Shown: positions 1-7,640 of the stretch, one piece after another | Numbering within the stretch: the stretch's first letter is position 1 | Layout of the letters: each line of letters starts with the position of its first letter | Source of the DNA: Pseudomonadota bacterium | Lineage (GTDB): Bacteria > Pseudomonadota > Alphaproteobacteria > Rhizobiales > Xanthobacteraceae | DNA: 10,167 nt | Assembly: GCA_023392205.1 (NCBI GenBank) | Contig: JAEVZN010000197.1 | Coordinates: 1 to 10,167, forward strand | Direction of reading: 5' to 3' | Position numbers and translations under genes: made by a program | Notes under the pieces: model-generated | What the model was told of the DNA's origin: nothing | Database searches by the model: none | What the model saw: the letters and a program-made list of their open reading frames with translations, nothing else

Positions 1-45
1 TTCCGTCTGGTGATAGATTCGCGGGTGCGACATGGGAGCAGAGAT

Positions 46-1215
46 ATGCGGCAGGTATTCACGGCGGGGCTGATGGCGGCGGCATTTGTCTTCGCGGCAG
101 GCGACGCGTCGGCGCAGACCACTATCCGCTATTTCACCGAAGCCTATGGCCTGCTCGAAGATCTCGACACCGACGTGATCCTGAAAGAGACGCGCAGCGG
201 CACCAGAGTGGTTTCAGCCGAACTCGATGTCTGCCACGCCCCGGCCCCCAACTCGCCCCTGCGCGACCGCTTCGTCGTGAGCCTGAAACCGCAGGGCAAA
301 AGCCTGGTCGGCAGCGGCCAGAGCCAGATCGGCAAAATCCCGGTCGCGGTGGACCTCGTGCGCAGGATCGAATCCGGCACCGTCACTTTCGAAGGTCGCA
401 TCAAATACGGCGACCGCAGCTTTCAGGCGCTGTCCACCGATAACGGCGACATCAGCGCCGGGGATTTCGACGAGCAGAATGCGTTCGAAGAAATCATCGA
501 GGAGAACCCTGCGGATTTCACATTGGTGACGCCGGGCAATATCGGCTTTCGCGTTGCCCGCGAGCAGCTCATCGATATCCTGAAGAACCTGCGGTCCGAG
601 AAGGTTCGGGTGCAGACCTACACCATCCTGCAGAGTTGCGAGGCGCTCCGGCGCGGGACCGTCGACGTGCAGCTCGATGTGGACCCGGAACGTGCCGCGG
701 CGCTGGTGACGAAAATTCGCGCCATGCCCGGCGTGTCGCGCGCCGGATGGACCGCCGGTGGCATCGACCTCACACGCGCCGTCCGCGTTCCGGCCGCGCC
801 CTGGCGCGAACCCGGCGGCCAGCTCGCCCGTATCCGGATCGGCAATGCAATTGCAGGCGCCATGCGCACGGCCTTTGCCGGCGCGGCGGCGGCCTTCGAA
901 TGGGACGATGTGACGGGCGAATTGACCATCGTGGTGAAGCGGCCGGACATCGCGGTACCGGGCCTAGGCCTCACCGAGACGATAGAGATTCCGGTTGTTG
1001 TGAGCGCTGACCGGCCCGGCGGCAAGGAAACCCTGGTAATCAGGCTTGGGCAGATTTCAAGCGTCACCGAGGATGACGGCAACACCCCGCGCCTCACCCT
1101 GCACAGCAATCAGGACGGCATCGAACCGTCCGGCAGCGAGAATCTGCTCGCGGTTTTGGCGGCGGAGTTGAGCGCCGAGCGCTGGGACAGCGATGCCGAA
1201 AGTTGGGTGAAGTAA
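46..1215 (+). CDS. Secreted protein of unknown function
   Basis: I do not recognise this family. I chose the ATG at 46 (389 residues) because GGGAG at 34-38 lies seven bases before it and the product then opens with a clean signal peptide: MRQ, a hydrophobic run, and a cut after ASA-Q near residue 23. A GTG at 10 in the same frame would put 12 polar residues before that signal and has no clear ribosome site. The mature part is mixed alpha/beta and acidic, with no further membrane segment, no lipobox and no repeat. It has two cysteines, in DVCHAP and LQSCEAL, which could form a disulfide in the periplasm. The last 100 residues look like alternating beta strands (ETIEIPVVVSAD, ETLVIRLGQIS). It converges on the META-domain gene with 26 bases between them. 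The reading frame is well supported; no function can be given. Confidence 0.85.
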   Translation: MRQVFTAGLMAAAFVFAAGDASAQTTIRYFTEAYGLLEDLDTDVILKETRSGTRVVSAELDVCHAPAPNSPLRDRFVVSLKPQGKSLVGSGQSQIGKIPVAVDLVRRIESGTVTFEGRIKYGDRSFQALSTDNGDISAGDFDEQNAFEEIIEENPADFTLVTPGNIGFRVAREQLIDILKNLRSEKVRVQTYTILQSCEALRRGTVDVQLDVDPERAAALVTKIRAMPGVSRAGWTAGGIDLTRAVRVPAAPWREPGGQLARIRIGNAIAGAMRTAFAGAAAAFEWDDVTGELTIVVKRPDIAVPGLGLTETIEIPVVVSADRPGGKETLVIRLGQISSVTEDDGNTPRLTLHSNQDGIEPSGSENLLAVLAAELSAERWDSDAESWVK

Positions 1216-1238
1216 CGCGCCGGCCGCGGCCGGACGCG
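1216..1238. terminator. Possible bidirectional GC hairpin
   Basis: The 26-base gap between two convergent genes is nearly all one inverted repeat. CGCG plus CCGGCC (1216-1225) pairs with GGCCGG plus CGCG (1228-1238), with one bulged A at 1234. The central two bases are too few for a loop, so the innermost pairs would open. No T tract follows on either strand, so termination is an inference from position and stem strength only. Confidence 0.35.
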
Positions 1239-1241
1239 CAA

Positions 1242-1667
1242 TCAATTCGTCGATGGGCGCCAGCGGGTTGGTTGCGGGCCGTCCAGCACCAGCAATGCGC
1301 CCTGCCAGCGCCAGCCGGTCGCCCCGGTCAGCTGCTCGAGAAATTCCTTGTCGAGTTGCAACCGGTCGGGCGGACATTGATTATCCTGCATCGCCGTCGG
1401 CAGGATCGTGATCGTGTTTTCCACAATCACCGCCTGCCCGCGGCCGGTGACGCACCACAGATCGATATCGACACGGCCGTTTTCGGAAAATTGAAGCCAG
1501 GGCAGCCGCTTCGATCCCGGCAGGGGTTGCGCCTCGAGCCGCAATTCCGCACCGAACGGAAAAGCCTGTTGTGCGACGGCCGCAACCGGCGTGAGATGCA
1601 GTCCGGTCAGCGCCAGAAGTGCGGAAAAAGTCAGCCGGATCATGGCCGCAATCGGCGTCCCGTGCAT
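1242..1667 (-). CDS. Secreted META (HslJ-like) domain protein
   Basis: This is a 141-residue exported protein with a degenerate META domain, the fold of HslJ and of many small envelope proteins of poorly defined role. I chose the ATG at 1667-1665 because GGAG lies five bases upstream. An ATG at 1643 would give 133 residues but has no good ribosome site, and the open frame further upstream is not protein-like. Residues 9-32 form a signal peptide ending AVA-QQ. The META-like part is roughly 68-136: a strand pair around C72, then ENTITILPTAMQDNQCPP (83-100), a helix LDKEFLEQLTGA (105-116), and closing strands WRWQGALLVLDGP (119-131). C72 and C98 could form a disulfide. It diverges from the metal-binding-protein gene, 115 bases apart. 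The domain call rests on this pattern and is moderately sure; the biological role is unknown. Confidence 0.75.
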   Translation of the reverse strand: MHGTPIAAMIRLTFSALLALTGLHLTPVAAVAQQAFPFGAELRLEAQPLPGSKRLPWLQFSENGRVDIDLWCVTGRGQAVIVENTITILPTAMQDNQCPPDRLQLDKEFLEQLTGATGWRWQGALLVLDGPQPTRWRPSTN

Positions 1668-1734
1668 GCAAACTCCATTCATGAAAGCAGGGTAGAAGTC
1701 AGCGCGATCCGGAAAATGACGCCGGACCGCTGGC

Positions 1735-1764
1735 TTGGATTTTCGGCGGCGCGCACCGTATAAT
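1735..1764 (+). promoter_or_regulatory. Candidate promoter of the metal-binding-protein gene
   Basis: A perfect TATAAT stands at 1759-1764, with TTGGAT (three of six consensus bases) at 1735-1740, 18 bases apart. Transcription would start near 1771, leaving a very short leader that begins almost at the AGGA ribosome site (1772-1775). The -10 box is striking in GC-rich DNA, but the -35 is weak. I see no convincing Zur-like palindrome around it. Confidence 0.45.
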
Positions 1765-1782
1765 GAGCGACAGGAACACGCA

Positions 1783-2742
1783 ATGAAACGCACGCCGCTG
1801 CTGCTCGCTCTGCTTTTACCGGCACTGATTCTGCCCGCCTTGCTGCTTTCGCTCGGCATTGCCGCGGCGCAGGATCGCCTGCGGGTGGTCACGACAACCA
1901 GCGATTTGCGGGCCTTGGCGAAGGCCGTCGGCTCCGACCGCATCATCGTATCGAGCCTGGTGCCGGCCGGCGACCGCCCGGAATATTATCAGCCGCGTTT
2001 GCAGGAAACCTCGATCCTGAAAGGTGCCGGTGTGGTGATTCGCGCCGGTGCGCGGATCGATCCCTGGTTCGACAAGCTGCTCGCGCGGTCGGCGCAGAAA
2101 AACGGCCGCACGGGAATCGAGCGCGGCGAGCCCGGCCATATCGATGCCTCCGCCGCCGTCGCCGCCAATGATCCGCAACTGGTCGGCGCGGGCTTCGCGG
2201 CCCGGAACCGGCGTACGGCACGCGGCCAGCCGATCCTGCATTACTGGCTCGACCCGCAGACGGCGGATGCGATCACCGCCTCGATCGCCAAGACCTTCGG
2301 CGAGATCGATCCCGACAACCGCGCCTATTACGAAAACAACCGCAAGACCTTCCTGTCGCGGCTCAATTACAAGATCGGCGAATGGCAGGCGCGGCTCGAA
2401 CCGCTCAAGGGTGAGCCGCTGATCGCCTTCCAGGACGACTGGGATTATTTCGCCGACCGTTTCGGCCTGAACATTGTGGATTTCGTGACCGAGCGCGACC
2501 GCTCGCCGCCGAAACTCGGCCGCATCGGCCAGCTGACGAAACTCATCAAGGACCGCAATATCAAACTGATCATTGCCGAAGCCAACCAGCCGGAGCGGCA
2601 TTCGCAGATGCTCGCCAAGCGCACCGGCGCCAAGGTGGTGCAACTGGCCGGCAGCGTCGGAATGCTGCCGAATACCGACGATTACATCGGGATGTTCGAG
2701 GCCAATGTGAACGCGCTGGTCGCGGCCTATAACGAAAAGTGA
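1783..2742 (+). CDS. ZnuA/TroA-type metal ABC transporter binding protein, altered metal site
   Basis: This 319-residue protein belongs to the cluster A-I solute-binding proteins, which deliver zinc or manganese to ABC importers in the periplasm. The start is the ATG at 1783, with AGGA at 1772-1775. Residues 1-29 are a long signal peptide ending AAA-Q. Family marks are VVTTTSDLRALAKAVG (35-50), the YQP block (69-71), AGARIDPWFDKLL (88-100), HYWLDP (153-158), DYFADRFGL (221-229), IIAEANQP (263-270) and DDYIGMFEANV (299-309). Of the usual ligands only His153 is clearly kept. The first His of the HxYxP motif aligns with Glu67, the third His/Glu position with Gln217, and the final Asp falls in an LAGSVG stretch (288-293). 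There is no His-rich loop. No permease or ATPase gene is next to it, so it is an orphan here. The family is well supported; the bound metal, or whether one binds, is open. Confidence 0.85.
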   Translation: MKRTPLLLALLLPALILPALLLSLGIAAAQDRLRVVTTTSDLRALAKAVGSDRIIVSSLVPAGDRPEYYQPRLQETSILKGAGVVIRAGARIDPWFDKLLARSAQKNGRTGIERGEPGHIDASAAVAANDPQLVGAGFAARNRRTARGQPILHYWLDPQTADAITASIAKTFGEIDPDNRAYYENNRKTFLSRLNYKIGEWQARLEPLKGEPLIAFQDDWDYFADRFGLNIVDFVTERDRSPPKLGRIGQLTKLIKDRNIKLIIAEANQPERHSQMLAKRTGAKVVQLAGSVGMLPNTDDYIGMFEANVNALVAAYNEK

Positions 2743-2750
2743 CTTTCCTT

Positions 2751-4601
2751 CTATCTGTTGAGTAATTCGCTCACCGCGCGGTGCGCCTGATCGATGGCGG
2801 TATGCGCATAGGCATGCCAGTCGGCATCGGAATTGGCGATCGCCACCCGGCCCGCAGGCTTGCGCGCAAGTGAAGGTGCGTCCGCATCTTCCGGCGTATC
2901 GAACAGCGAATTGCTGCCGTAGGAATATCCGTGCGGCCAGCGATTGACGGTGATGGCGGCGATATCGCGGTCGCTCGAAAAGCCGCCCGGCCCCAGCATC
3001 AGGTCGAGGTCGTCGCGGATCTGCGCCTCATAATCGGCAAAGGTCGTCTCCAGAAGCTTCATGCGGCCGATCCGGAACATGTCGCGCGCCTCCATGCCGG
3101 AATGGGATTCATTCGGCACGTGCACCAGATGCAGCCCCATCGGTTCGGACGGATCGCGCGGATGCCGGTAACCGCCGAGACTGACCGGATAATCGAGCTT
3201 CACGCGGCAATGAAACGACATCGGCGCGGAGATCTCATGGACGCCGAGCGCGGCAAAGGCCGTCCAGTTGCGGATCAAAACCTTTGTATAAACGAGTGGC
3301 GCCTTGACGTTGCGCAGCAGCGCATTTCGCTGCTCCTCCGGCAATTCCGGCATCATGTAGGGAATGGCCATGTTGTAACAGGCCAGCACCACATGCCCCG
3401 CGCGAAGCCGCCGCGCCTCGCCGTGGCGGAGATAGGTCACGTCCGCTCCGCCTTGTGCATTGCGGACATTGATGCAGGTTGAGTCCAGTCGGATGCGGGT
3501 ACGGCTCGCTGACTCGTCCAGCCGTTCGTAGTTGAAGCGCGCCAGCACAACATCATCCATGCTGTTGCCGGGCGCAGCATCGGGGATAAGCGCGCGTACA
3601 AGCAGCCGCGCAATCGAGGCGTTTCCATCCGGAAAATGATGGATATAGGGCTCGTCCTGCTCGGGACTTGCGTCGTCGGGAAGCCCCAGTCCGGCAAAGC
3701 CCGGCAGGCCGATCCCGCGCGCATCGCTTGCGGAAATGAGATCGCTCGCCAGCGCCATGAAGTCGAGCGAGCGGCCGTGGAAACAATTGGCTGCCTGCTC
3801 GCTGCATCCGCAATGCGTCATAAGATAATCGCGATAGCTGGTGCTGTCGAGCAGCGCGATCTTCTCCTCAACCGAGCGTCCCGCGAGTGGATCACGGGCG
3901 GTGTCGTAAAGCGCCAGCACCTGTGCGCGGCTGTCGTCATCGAGCGGAAACTGCGCCACGAAATCCTTCGGCGATTTCTCGTTGAGAAGCCGCGGCCCCA
4001 GATCGTCAGCCACCATCCGGGTGGGATCGCCGGTCGCCAGCACGTCGCGCCCGAAATGCTCGCGCGGGAAGAACACGCCGCGCGACAGTCCGAGCGAGGG
4101 GTAGAGATTGCGCTCGAAGGCCGTGTCGAAGCGCGCGAGATCGATGCCGAGATCGCGGATCAGACCATGAGCGACGTCGCTGAACAGCGCTTTCGGCGAT
4201 TGCAGCGACTCGCTGCCGCCATAGCCGAGGATCGTCCGTCCGCCGATGGTGAATTCGTTGCGCTTGGCATGTCCGCCGAAATCGTCGTGATTGTCGAGAA
4301 TGAGAATGCGCGCGCCGGGCTGCCGCTTGCGATAGAAAAATGCGGCGGCAAGCCCGCTGATCCCTGCCCCGACGATGACGCAATCATAGTCCTCGGCAAT
4401 TGGCAGACCGACAAAGTCCGGCGCATCGCCGTCACGCAAGGCATGCGCGGCCTCGAACGAGCCGTCATGCGAACCGCGCAATCCCGTCAGCGCGGGCGGA
4501 TAGCGGCCGGGCGCCCCCAGCAATTGCGCATAGGGCGTCAGGCCCGGCGCTATGGCCAGTGCAAAACCGTTGAAGAAATCCCGCCGTGTGATGCCCGGCA
4601 T
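2751..4601 (-). CDS. Tat-exported FAD oxidoreductase, spermidine dehydrogenase-like
   Basis: This 616-residue enzyme resembles bacterial spermidine dehydrogenase (SpdH), which oxidises spermidine outside the cytoplasm to putrescine and 3-aminopropanal. The start at 4601 has GGAG seven bases upstream. Residues 4-30 form a twin-arginine signal (ITRRDFFNG, then a hydrophobic run), so it is folded before export. The N-terminal block YPPALTGLRGSHDGSFE (34-50) is typical of SpdH-like proteins as I recall them. GAGISG (78-83) is the dinucleotide-binding loop, D103 ends the second strand, and DFGGHAKRNEF (107-117) is the adjoining FAD motif. The C-terminal GRVAIANSDA (584-593) is the usual closing FAD strand. 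Its length is that of the family. It is the last gene of the TRAP transporter operon, 55 bases after the large permease, and converges on the metal-binding protein gene with eight bases between stops. Substrate is inferred; another amine is possible. Confidence 0.8.
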   Translation of the reverse strand: MPGITRRDFFNGFALAIAPGLTPYAQLLGAPGRYPPALTGLRGSHDGSFEAAHALRDGDAPDFVGLPIAEDYDCVIVGAGISGLAAAFFYRKRQPGARILILDNHDDFGGHAKRNEFTIGGRTILGYGGSESLQSPKALFSDVAHGLIRDLGIDLARFDTAFERNLYPSLGLSRGVFFPREHFGRDVLATGDPTRMVADDLGPRLLNEKSPKDFVAQFPLDDDSRAQVLALYDTARDPLAGRSVEEKIALLDSTSYRDYLMTHCGCSEQAANCFHGRSLDFMALASDLISASDARGIGLPGFAGLGLPDDASPEQDEPYIHHFPDGNASIARLLVRALIPDAAPGNSMDDVVLARFNYERLDESASRTRIRLDSTCINVRNAQGGADVTYLRHGEARRLRAGHVVLACYNMAIPYMMPELPEEQRNALLRNVKAPLVYTKVLIRNWTAFAALGVHEISAPMSFHCRVKLDYPVSLGGYRHPRDPSEPMGLHLVHVPNESHSGMEARDMFRIGRMKLLETTFADYEAQIRDDLDLMLGPGGFSSDRDIAAITVNRWPHGYSYGSNSLFDTPEDADAPSLARKPAGRVAIANSDADWHAYAHTAIDQAHRAVSELLNR

Positions 4602-4633
4602 GGCCCCGCTCCCTGTGGAGCAAGATTAGCACT

Positions 4634-4654
4634 GCTCGCTGGTCCGTCGCGAGC
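4634..4654 (-). other. Small hairpin between the large permease and oxidoreductase genes
   Basis: In the 55-base spacer GCTCGC and GCGAGC (4634-4639 and 4649-4654) form a perfect six-pair stem with a nine-base loop. No T run follows on the minus strand, so it is not a standard terminator. It could slow degradation or attenuate transcription between the two genes, but it may be chance. Confidence 0.25.
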
Positions 4655-4656
4655 CC

Positions 4657-5982
4657 CTACCAGCCGATCGCCTTGGGCAACCAGGTGGCGATTGCAGGAA
4701 ACTGGAAGACCAGAGTGAGCGCCAGCGCCTGAATGAAGACGAAGGGAATGACGCCACGATACATATCGCCGGTCGTGACTTCCGGTGGCGCCACGCCACG
4801 CAGGAAGAACAGCGACCAGCCGAAGGGCGGGGTCAGGAACGAGGTCTGCAGGTTGATGCAGATCAGCGCCGCCAGCCAGACCAGATCGACATTGCCCTGG
4901 ATGAAGACCGGCAGGAACAGCGGCACGGCGATGTAGGAAATCTCGATCCACTCGATGAAGAAGCCGAGCACGAAGATGATGAACATCAGGAACCAGACGT
5001 CCGAATTCGTTCCGCCGGGCAGGAACGCGAAGAGATCGTGAACTAGCTTCTCACCCTGCAATCCACGGAAGGCGAGCGCGAAGGCCTGCGCGCAGATCAG
5101 GATGAACATCATCATCGCGGTGATCTTGGTCGTCGCCTGCGCGGTTTCGCGCAGCACGCGGAAACTGAGCCGTCCGCCAATCGCCGCCACCACGATGGAG
5201 CCCAGCGCGCCCATCGAGGCCGCTTCGGACGGCGCCGCAACGCCGCCGATGATCGAGCCGAGCACGGCGGCCACAAGCCCGACCGGCGGCGCCACCACCT
5301 TGAACAGCTTCTTCGTCAGTTCGGCCTTGGAGACAAGCGCCCGCTCCTCCACCGAAAAGGCCGGCACCGAATCCGGCTTCACCATGCCGAGCACGAGAAT
5401 GTACATGACATAAAGCGCGGCCAGCATCAGGCCGGGCAGCATGGCGGCGGCGAACAATGTGCCGACGGATTCGTTGAGGATATCCGCGAGCAGGATCAGG
5501 ATCAGGCTCGGCGGGATGATCTGCCCGAGCGTGCCGGATGCGCAGATCACGCCGCAGGCAAGGCCCTTGTCGTAACCGCGCCGCAACATGCCGGGCAGCG
5601 TGAGCAGACCGAGCGTGACCACCGTGGCACCGACAATGCCGGTCGTCGCGCCGAGCAGCACGCCGACCATCACGATCCCGATGCCGAGCCCCCCGCGCAG
5701 CGATCCAGCCAGATGGCCGATGACATCCATCAGGTCTTCGGCGAGTCTGGATTTCTCCAGCATCATGCCCATGAAGACGAAGAGCGGAATGGCGATCAGC
5801 GTCTGGTTGGTGACGACGCCGAATATGCGGCCGGGCAGCAGATTGAACAGCAGGCTGCCGAAACCAAGATAGCCGAACACAAGTCCGACGGTGGCAAGCG
5901 TCAGCCCGACCGGAATGCCCACCATCAGCAACACAAAGAACGACGCCAGCATGCAGATGGCGAGAATTTCAACGAGCGGCAT
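4657..5982 (-). CDS. TRAP transporter large permease (DctM family)
   Basis: This is the main membrane subunit of a TRAP transporter, which uses a sodium gradient to import a substrate handed over by the periplasmic binding protein. It has 441 residues, mostly hydrophobic, arranged as a dozen or so membrane segments. DctM-type marks are VGIPVGLTLA (21-30), IPLFVFMGMMLEKS (65-78), GATTGIVGATV (111-121), ASGTLGQIIPPS (148-159), a second-half GGVAAPSEAASMGALG, and TPPFGWSLFFLRG near the C terminus. The ATG shares one base with the TAA of the small permease gene (TAATG at 5984-5980), and GGAG lies six bases before it, so the two are translationally coupled. It appears complete and undamaged. The family is certain; the transported substrate must be judged from the binding protein. 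Confidence 0.95.
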   Translation of the reverse strand: MPLVEILAICMLASFFVLLMVGIPVGLTLATVGLVFGYLGFGSLLFNLLPGRIFGVVTNQTLIAIPLFVFMGMMLEKSRLAEDLMDVIGHLAGSLRGGLGIGIVMVGVLLGATTGIVGATVVTLGLLTLPGMLRRGYDKGLACGVICASGTLGQIIPPSLILILLADILNESVGTLFAAAMLPGLMLAALYVMYILVLGMVKPDSVPAFSVEERALVSKAELTKKLFKVVAPPVGLVAAVLGSIIGGVAAPSEAASMGALGSIVVAAIGGRLSFRVLRETAQATTKITAMMMFILICAQAFALAFRGLQGEKLVHDLFAFLPGGTNSDVWFLMFIIFVLGFFIEWIEISYIAVPLFLPVFIQGNVDLVWLAALICINLQTSFLTPPFGWSLFFLRGVAPPEVTTGDMYRGVIPFVFIQALALTLVFQFPAIATWLPKAIGW

Positions 5983-6485
5983 TACAGGCTCCGCATCGCG
6001 AGCGCAGACTTGATCGCTTCCGACAGCGATTGCAGGAACAGGATCGCAAATCCGATGGGGATGAAGGACTTTACGATATAGCGGTAGTCGATCCCGCCGG
6101 GATTTGCGGTGCCCTCGCCGATCGACCAGGACTGGTAGACCCAGGGCAGCGACAGCCAGATTACGATCAGGCAGAACAGCATCGAGATGACGGCGGACAG
6201 GATTTCAACTCGCTTCTTGGCGCGTGGCCAAAAATATTGAAACAGCACATCGACGCGGACGTGTTCGCCATGCAGCAAAGCGTAGGACATGCCGAACAGG
6301 CAGATCGGCACAAAGATGTGCCATTCCAGTTCCTGCGCCCAGATGAAGCCATACGAAAAGGCGTAGCGCAGCAGCACATTCGCGCCCATGACGAGCGCGA
6401 TGCCGAGCGCCAGCCATGACGTGGCGCGGCCGACGAGATCGACGAAAACGTCGATCCCGCCGGCCAGCTTTTCCGCTGCCTTCAA
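5982..6485 (-). CDS. TRAP transporter small permease (DctQ family), TTG start
   Basis: This 167-residue protein is the four-helix small membrane subunit that packs against the large permease in TRAP transporters. Membrane segments lie at about 21-39, 56-72, 94-114 and 137-156. QELEWH (51-56), just before the second segment, and HVRVDVLFQ (75-83) after it are DctQ hallmarks. The start is a TTG at 6485-6483. No ATG or GTG occurs in frame until residue 33, inside the first helix, and GGAAGG sits seven bases before the TTG within the end of the binding-protein gene. The preceding stop is only two bases away and the next gene overlaps by one base, so all three subunits are probably made from one message. 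The TTG may lower its translation relative to its neighbours. Confidence 0.92.
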   Translation of the reverse strand: MKAAEKLAGGIDVFVDLVGRATSWLALGIALVMGANVLLRYAFSYGFIWAQELEWHIFVPICLFGMSYALLHGEHVRVDVLFQYFWPRAKKRVEILSAVISMLFCLIVIWLSLPWVYQSWSIGEGTANPGGIDYRYIVKSFIPIGFAILFLQSLSEAIKSALAMRSL

Positions 6486-6487
6486 TG

Positions 6488-7573
6488 TCAGGCCTTCCGG
6501 ACCTTGGTGTGATAGACGGTCTCGCTCAGGTCGGCCCAGGAATCGTACTTCGCCTTGTAGGCCATGTAGGATTCATGCACTTTCCGTGTCACCGGATCCT
6601 TGGCCACCGCCTCGTCGAGGATCTTGTCCGTCGACACCTTCAGGGCCTTCACCACCGAATCCGGCAGCGGCTGTGCGATCACCCCGTGATTCTTCACAAG
6701 GTCTTCCAACGCTTCCGCATTGTTCTTCTGGCACCAGGCTTCGCCGAGCGTGTTGCAGGCGAGGCAGGCATTCTCGACAATGGCCTTGAGATCCGCCGGC
6801 AGCGATGCCCATTTGGCCTTGTTGATGATGAGTTCGCTGGCCGTCGCCATTTCGTGCCAGCCGGTCGTGTAATAATACTTCGCGACGCGATGCAGGCCGA
6901 GCTGGCGGTCGAGATACGGGCCGACGAATTCCGCCGAATCGATCACGCCGCGTTCCAGCGACGGGAAGATTTCGCCCGGCGCGATCAGCCGGGAATCCAC
7001 GCCGAGTTCGCGATAGACGCGGCCCGCAAGGCCCGGAATGCGCATCTTGAGACCCTTCAGGTCTTCCGGCGACTCGATGGGCTTGCGGAACCAGCCGGTC
7101 ATCTGCACACCGGTATTGCCGCAGACGAAGGGTACGAGATTGAAGCGGTCATAGCCCTCGCGCCACAATTCGAGGCCGCCACCATCGAACATCCAGCCGT
7201 TATAGCCCTGGAAGTTCAGGCCGAACGGGACGGCGGTGAAATACTGCGCGGCGAAGCTCTTGCCGGTCCAGAAATACGAATTCGCGTAATTCATCTCGAC
7301 GGTGCCCGACGACACCGCGTCGAAGCCTTCCGCGGCGGGGATCAGTTCGCCCGCGCCGTAGAACTGGATCTTCATCCGGCCGTTCGACATCTCCTCGATG
7401 CGCTTGCAGAGGTCCTTCGCGCTGCCCGGCCCGGTCGAATAGAATGCGGCATTGGGACCGTAGAAGCTCGTCATCTTCCAATTGAAGGTCGTTTGCGCAT
7501 GCACCACGGCCGGCGCGGCAATGGTGGCGGCAGCGCCTCCCAGCGCGATCTTTGTGAAGTCCCGTCGTCGCAT
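6488..7573 (-). CDS. TRAP transporter substrate-binding protein, TakP-like (DctP family)
   Basis: This 361-residue periplasmic protein captures the substrate for the TRAP permease. The ATG at 7573-7571 is preferred: GGGAG lies six bases before it and the product begins with a Tat signal, MRRRDFTKIALGG, cut near VHA-Q (residue 26). A TTG at 7615 in frame would add 14 polar residues and lacks support. The core matches TakP, the 2-oxoacid binder of R. sphaeroides, as I recall it: GAGELIPA (73-80), CGNTGVQMTGWFRK (151-164), LKMRIPGLAGRVYRELG (175-191), IDSAEFVGPY (211-220) and YYYTTGW (233-239). Arg178 is where the family grips the substrate carboxylate; Gln157 and Glu215 match positions that bind a cation in TakP. 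Phe216 replaces the Trp found there in TakP. Likely substrates are pyruvate-like 2-oxoacids or a hydroxyacid such as lactate; this is inferred. First gene of the operon. Confidence 0.93.
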   Translation of the reverse strand: MRRRDFTKIALGGAAATIAAPAVVHAQTTFNWKMTSFYGPNAAFYSTGPGSAKDLCKRIEEMSNGRMKIQFYGAGELIPAAEGFDAVSSGTVEMNYANSYFWTGKSFAAQYFTAVPFGLNFQGYNGWMFDGGGLELWREGYDRFNLVPFVCGNTGVQMTGWFRKPIESPEDLKGLKMRIPGLAGRVYRELGVDSRLIAPGEIFPSLERGVIDSAEFVGPYLDRQLGLHRVAKYYYTTGWHEMATASELIINKAKWASLPADLKAIVENACLACNTLGEAWCQKNNAEALEDLVKNHGVIAQPLPDSVVKALKVSTDKILDEAVAKDPVTRKVHESYMAYKAKYDSWADLSETVYHTKVRKA

Positions 7574-7581
7574 GACACTCT

Positions 7582-7632
7582 CCCAGACTGGTTTTGAAGC
7601 GTCATTTTTAAGCAAATTGCAGGCCAGTCGGG
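7582..7632 (-). promoter_or_regulatory. Possible leader hairpin covering the TRAP operon ribosome site
   Basis: On the minus strand CCCGACTGG (7632-7624) can pair with CCAGTCTGGG (7591-7582), nine base pairs with one bulged base and a 32-base loop. The second arm includes the GGG of the ribosome site (GGGAG, 7584-7580) of the binding-protein gene. If transcription starts upstream of 7632 the fold could reduce translation initiation. Loop length and lack of comparison keep this tentative. Confidence 0.3.
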
Positions 7633-7640
7633 TTTCTGAG

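Noticed and set aside
1203..1763. A plus-strand frame across the META-domain gene, and the upstream extension of that gene to 1946
   Set aside because: Both have low-complexity basic translations. The extension overlaps the metal-binding-protein gene and its promoter, while the signal peptide fixes the true start near 1667.
3636..4718. A 360-codon plus-strand frame opposite the oxidoreductase gene
   Set aside because: It is a shadow of the confirmed gene, with biased composition and no motif.
6416..7597. A 393-codon open frame on the plus strand, opposite the TRAP binding protein and small permease
   Set aside because: It is antisense to well-recognised genes, is rich in Arg, His and Gly as expected from reading GC-rich codons backwards, and has no recognisable domain.
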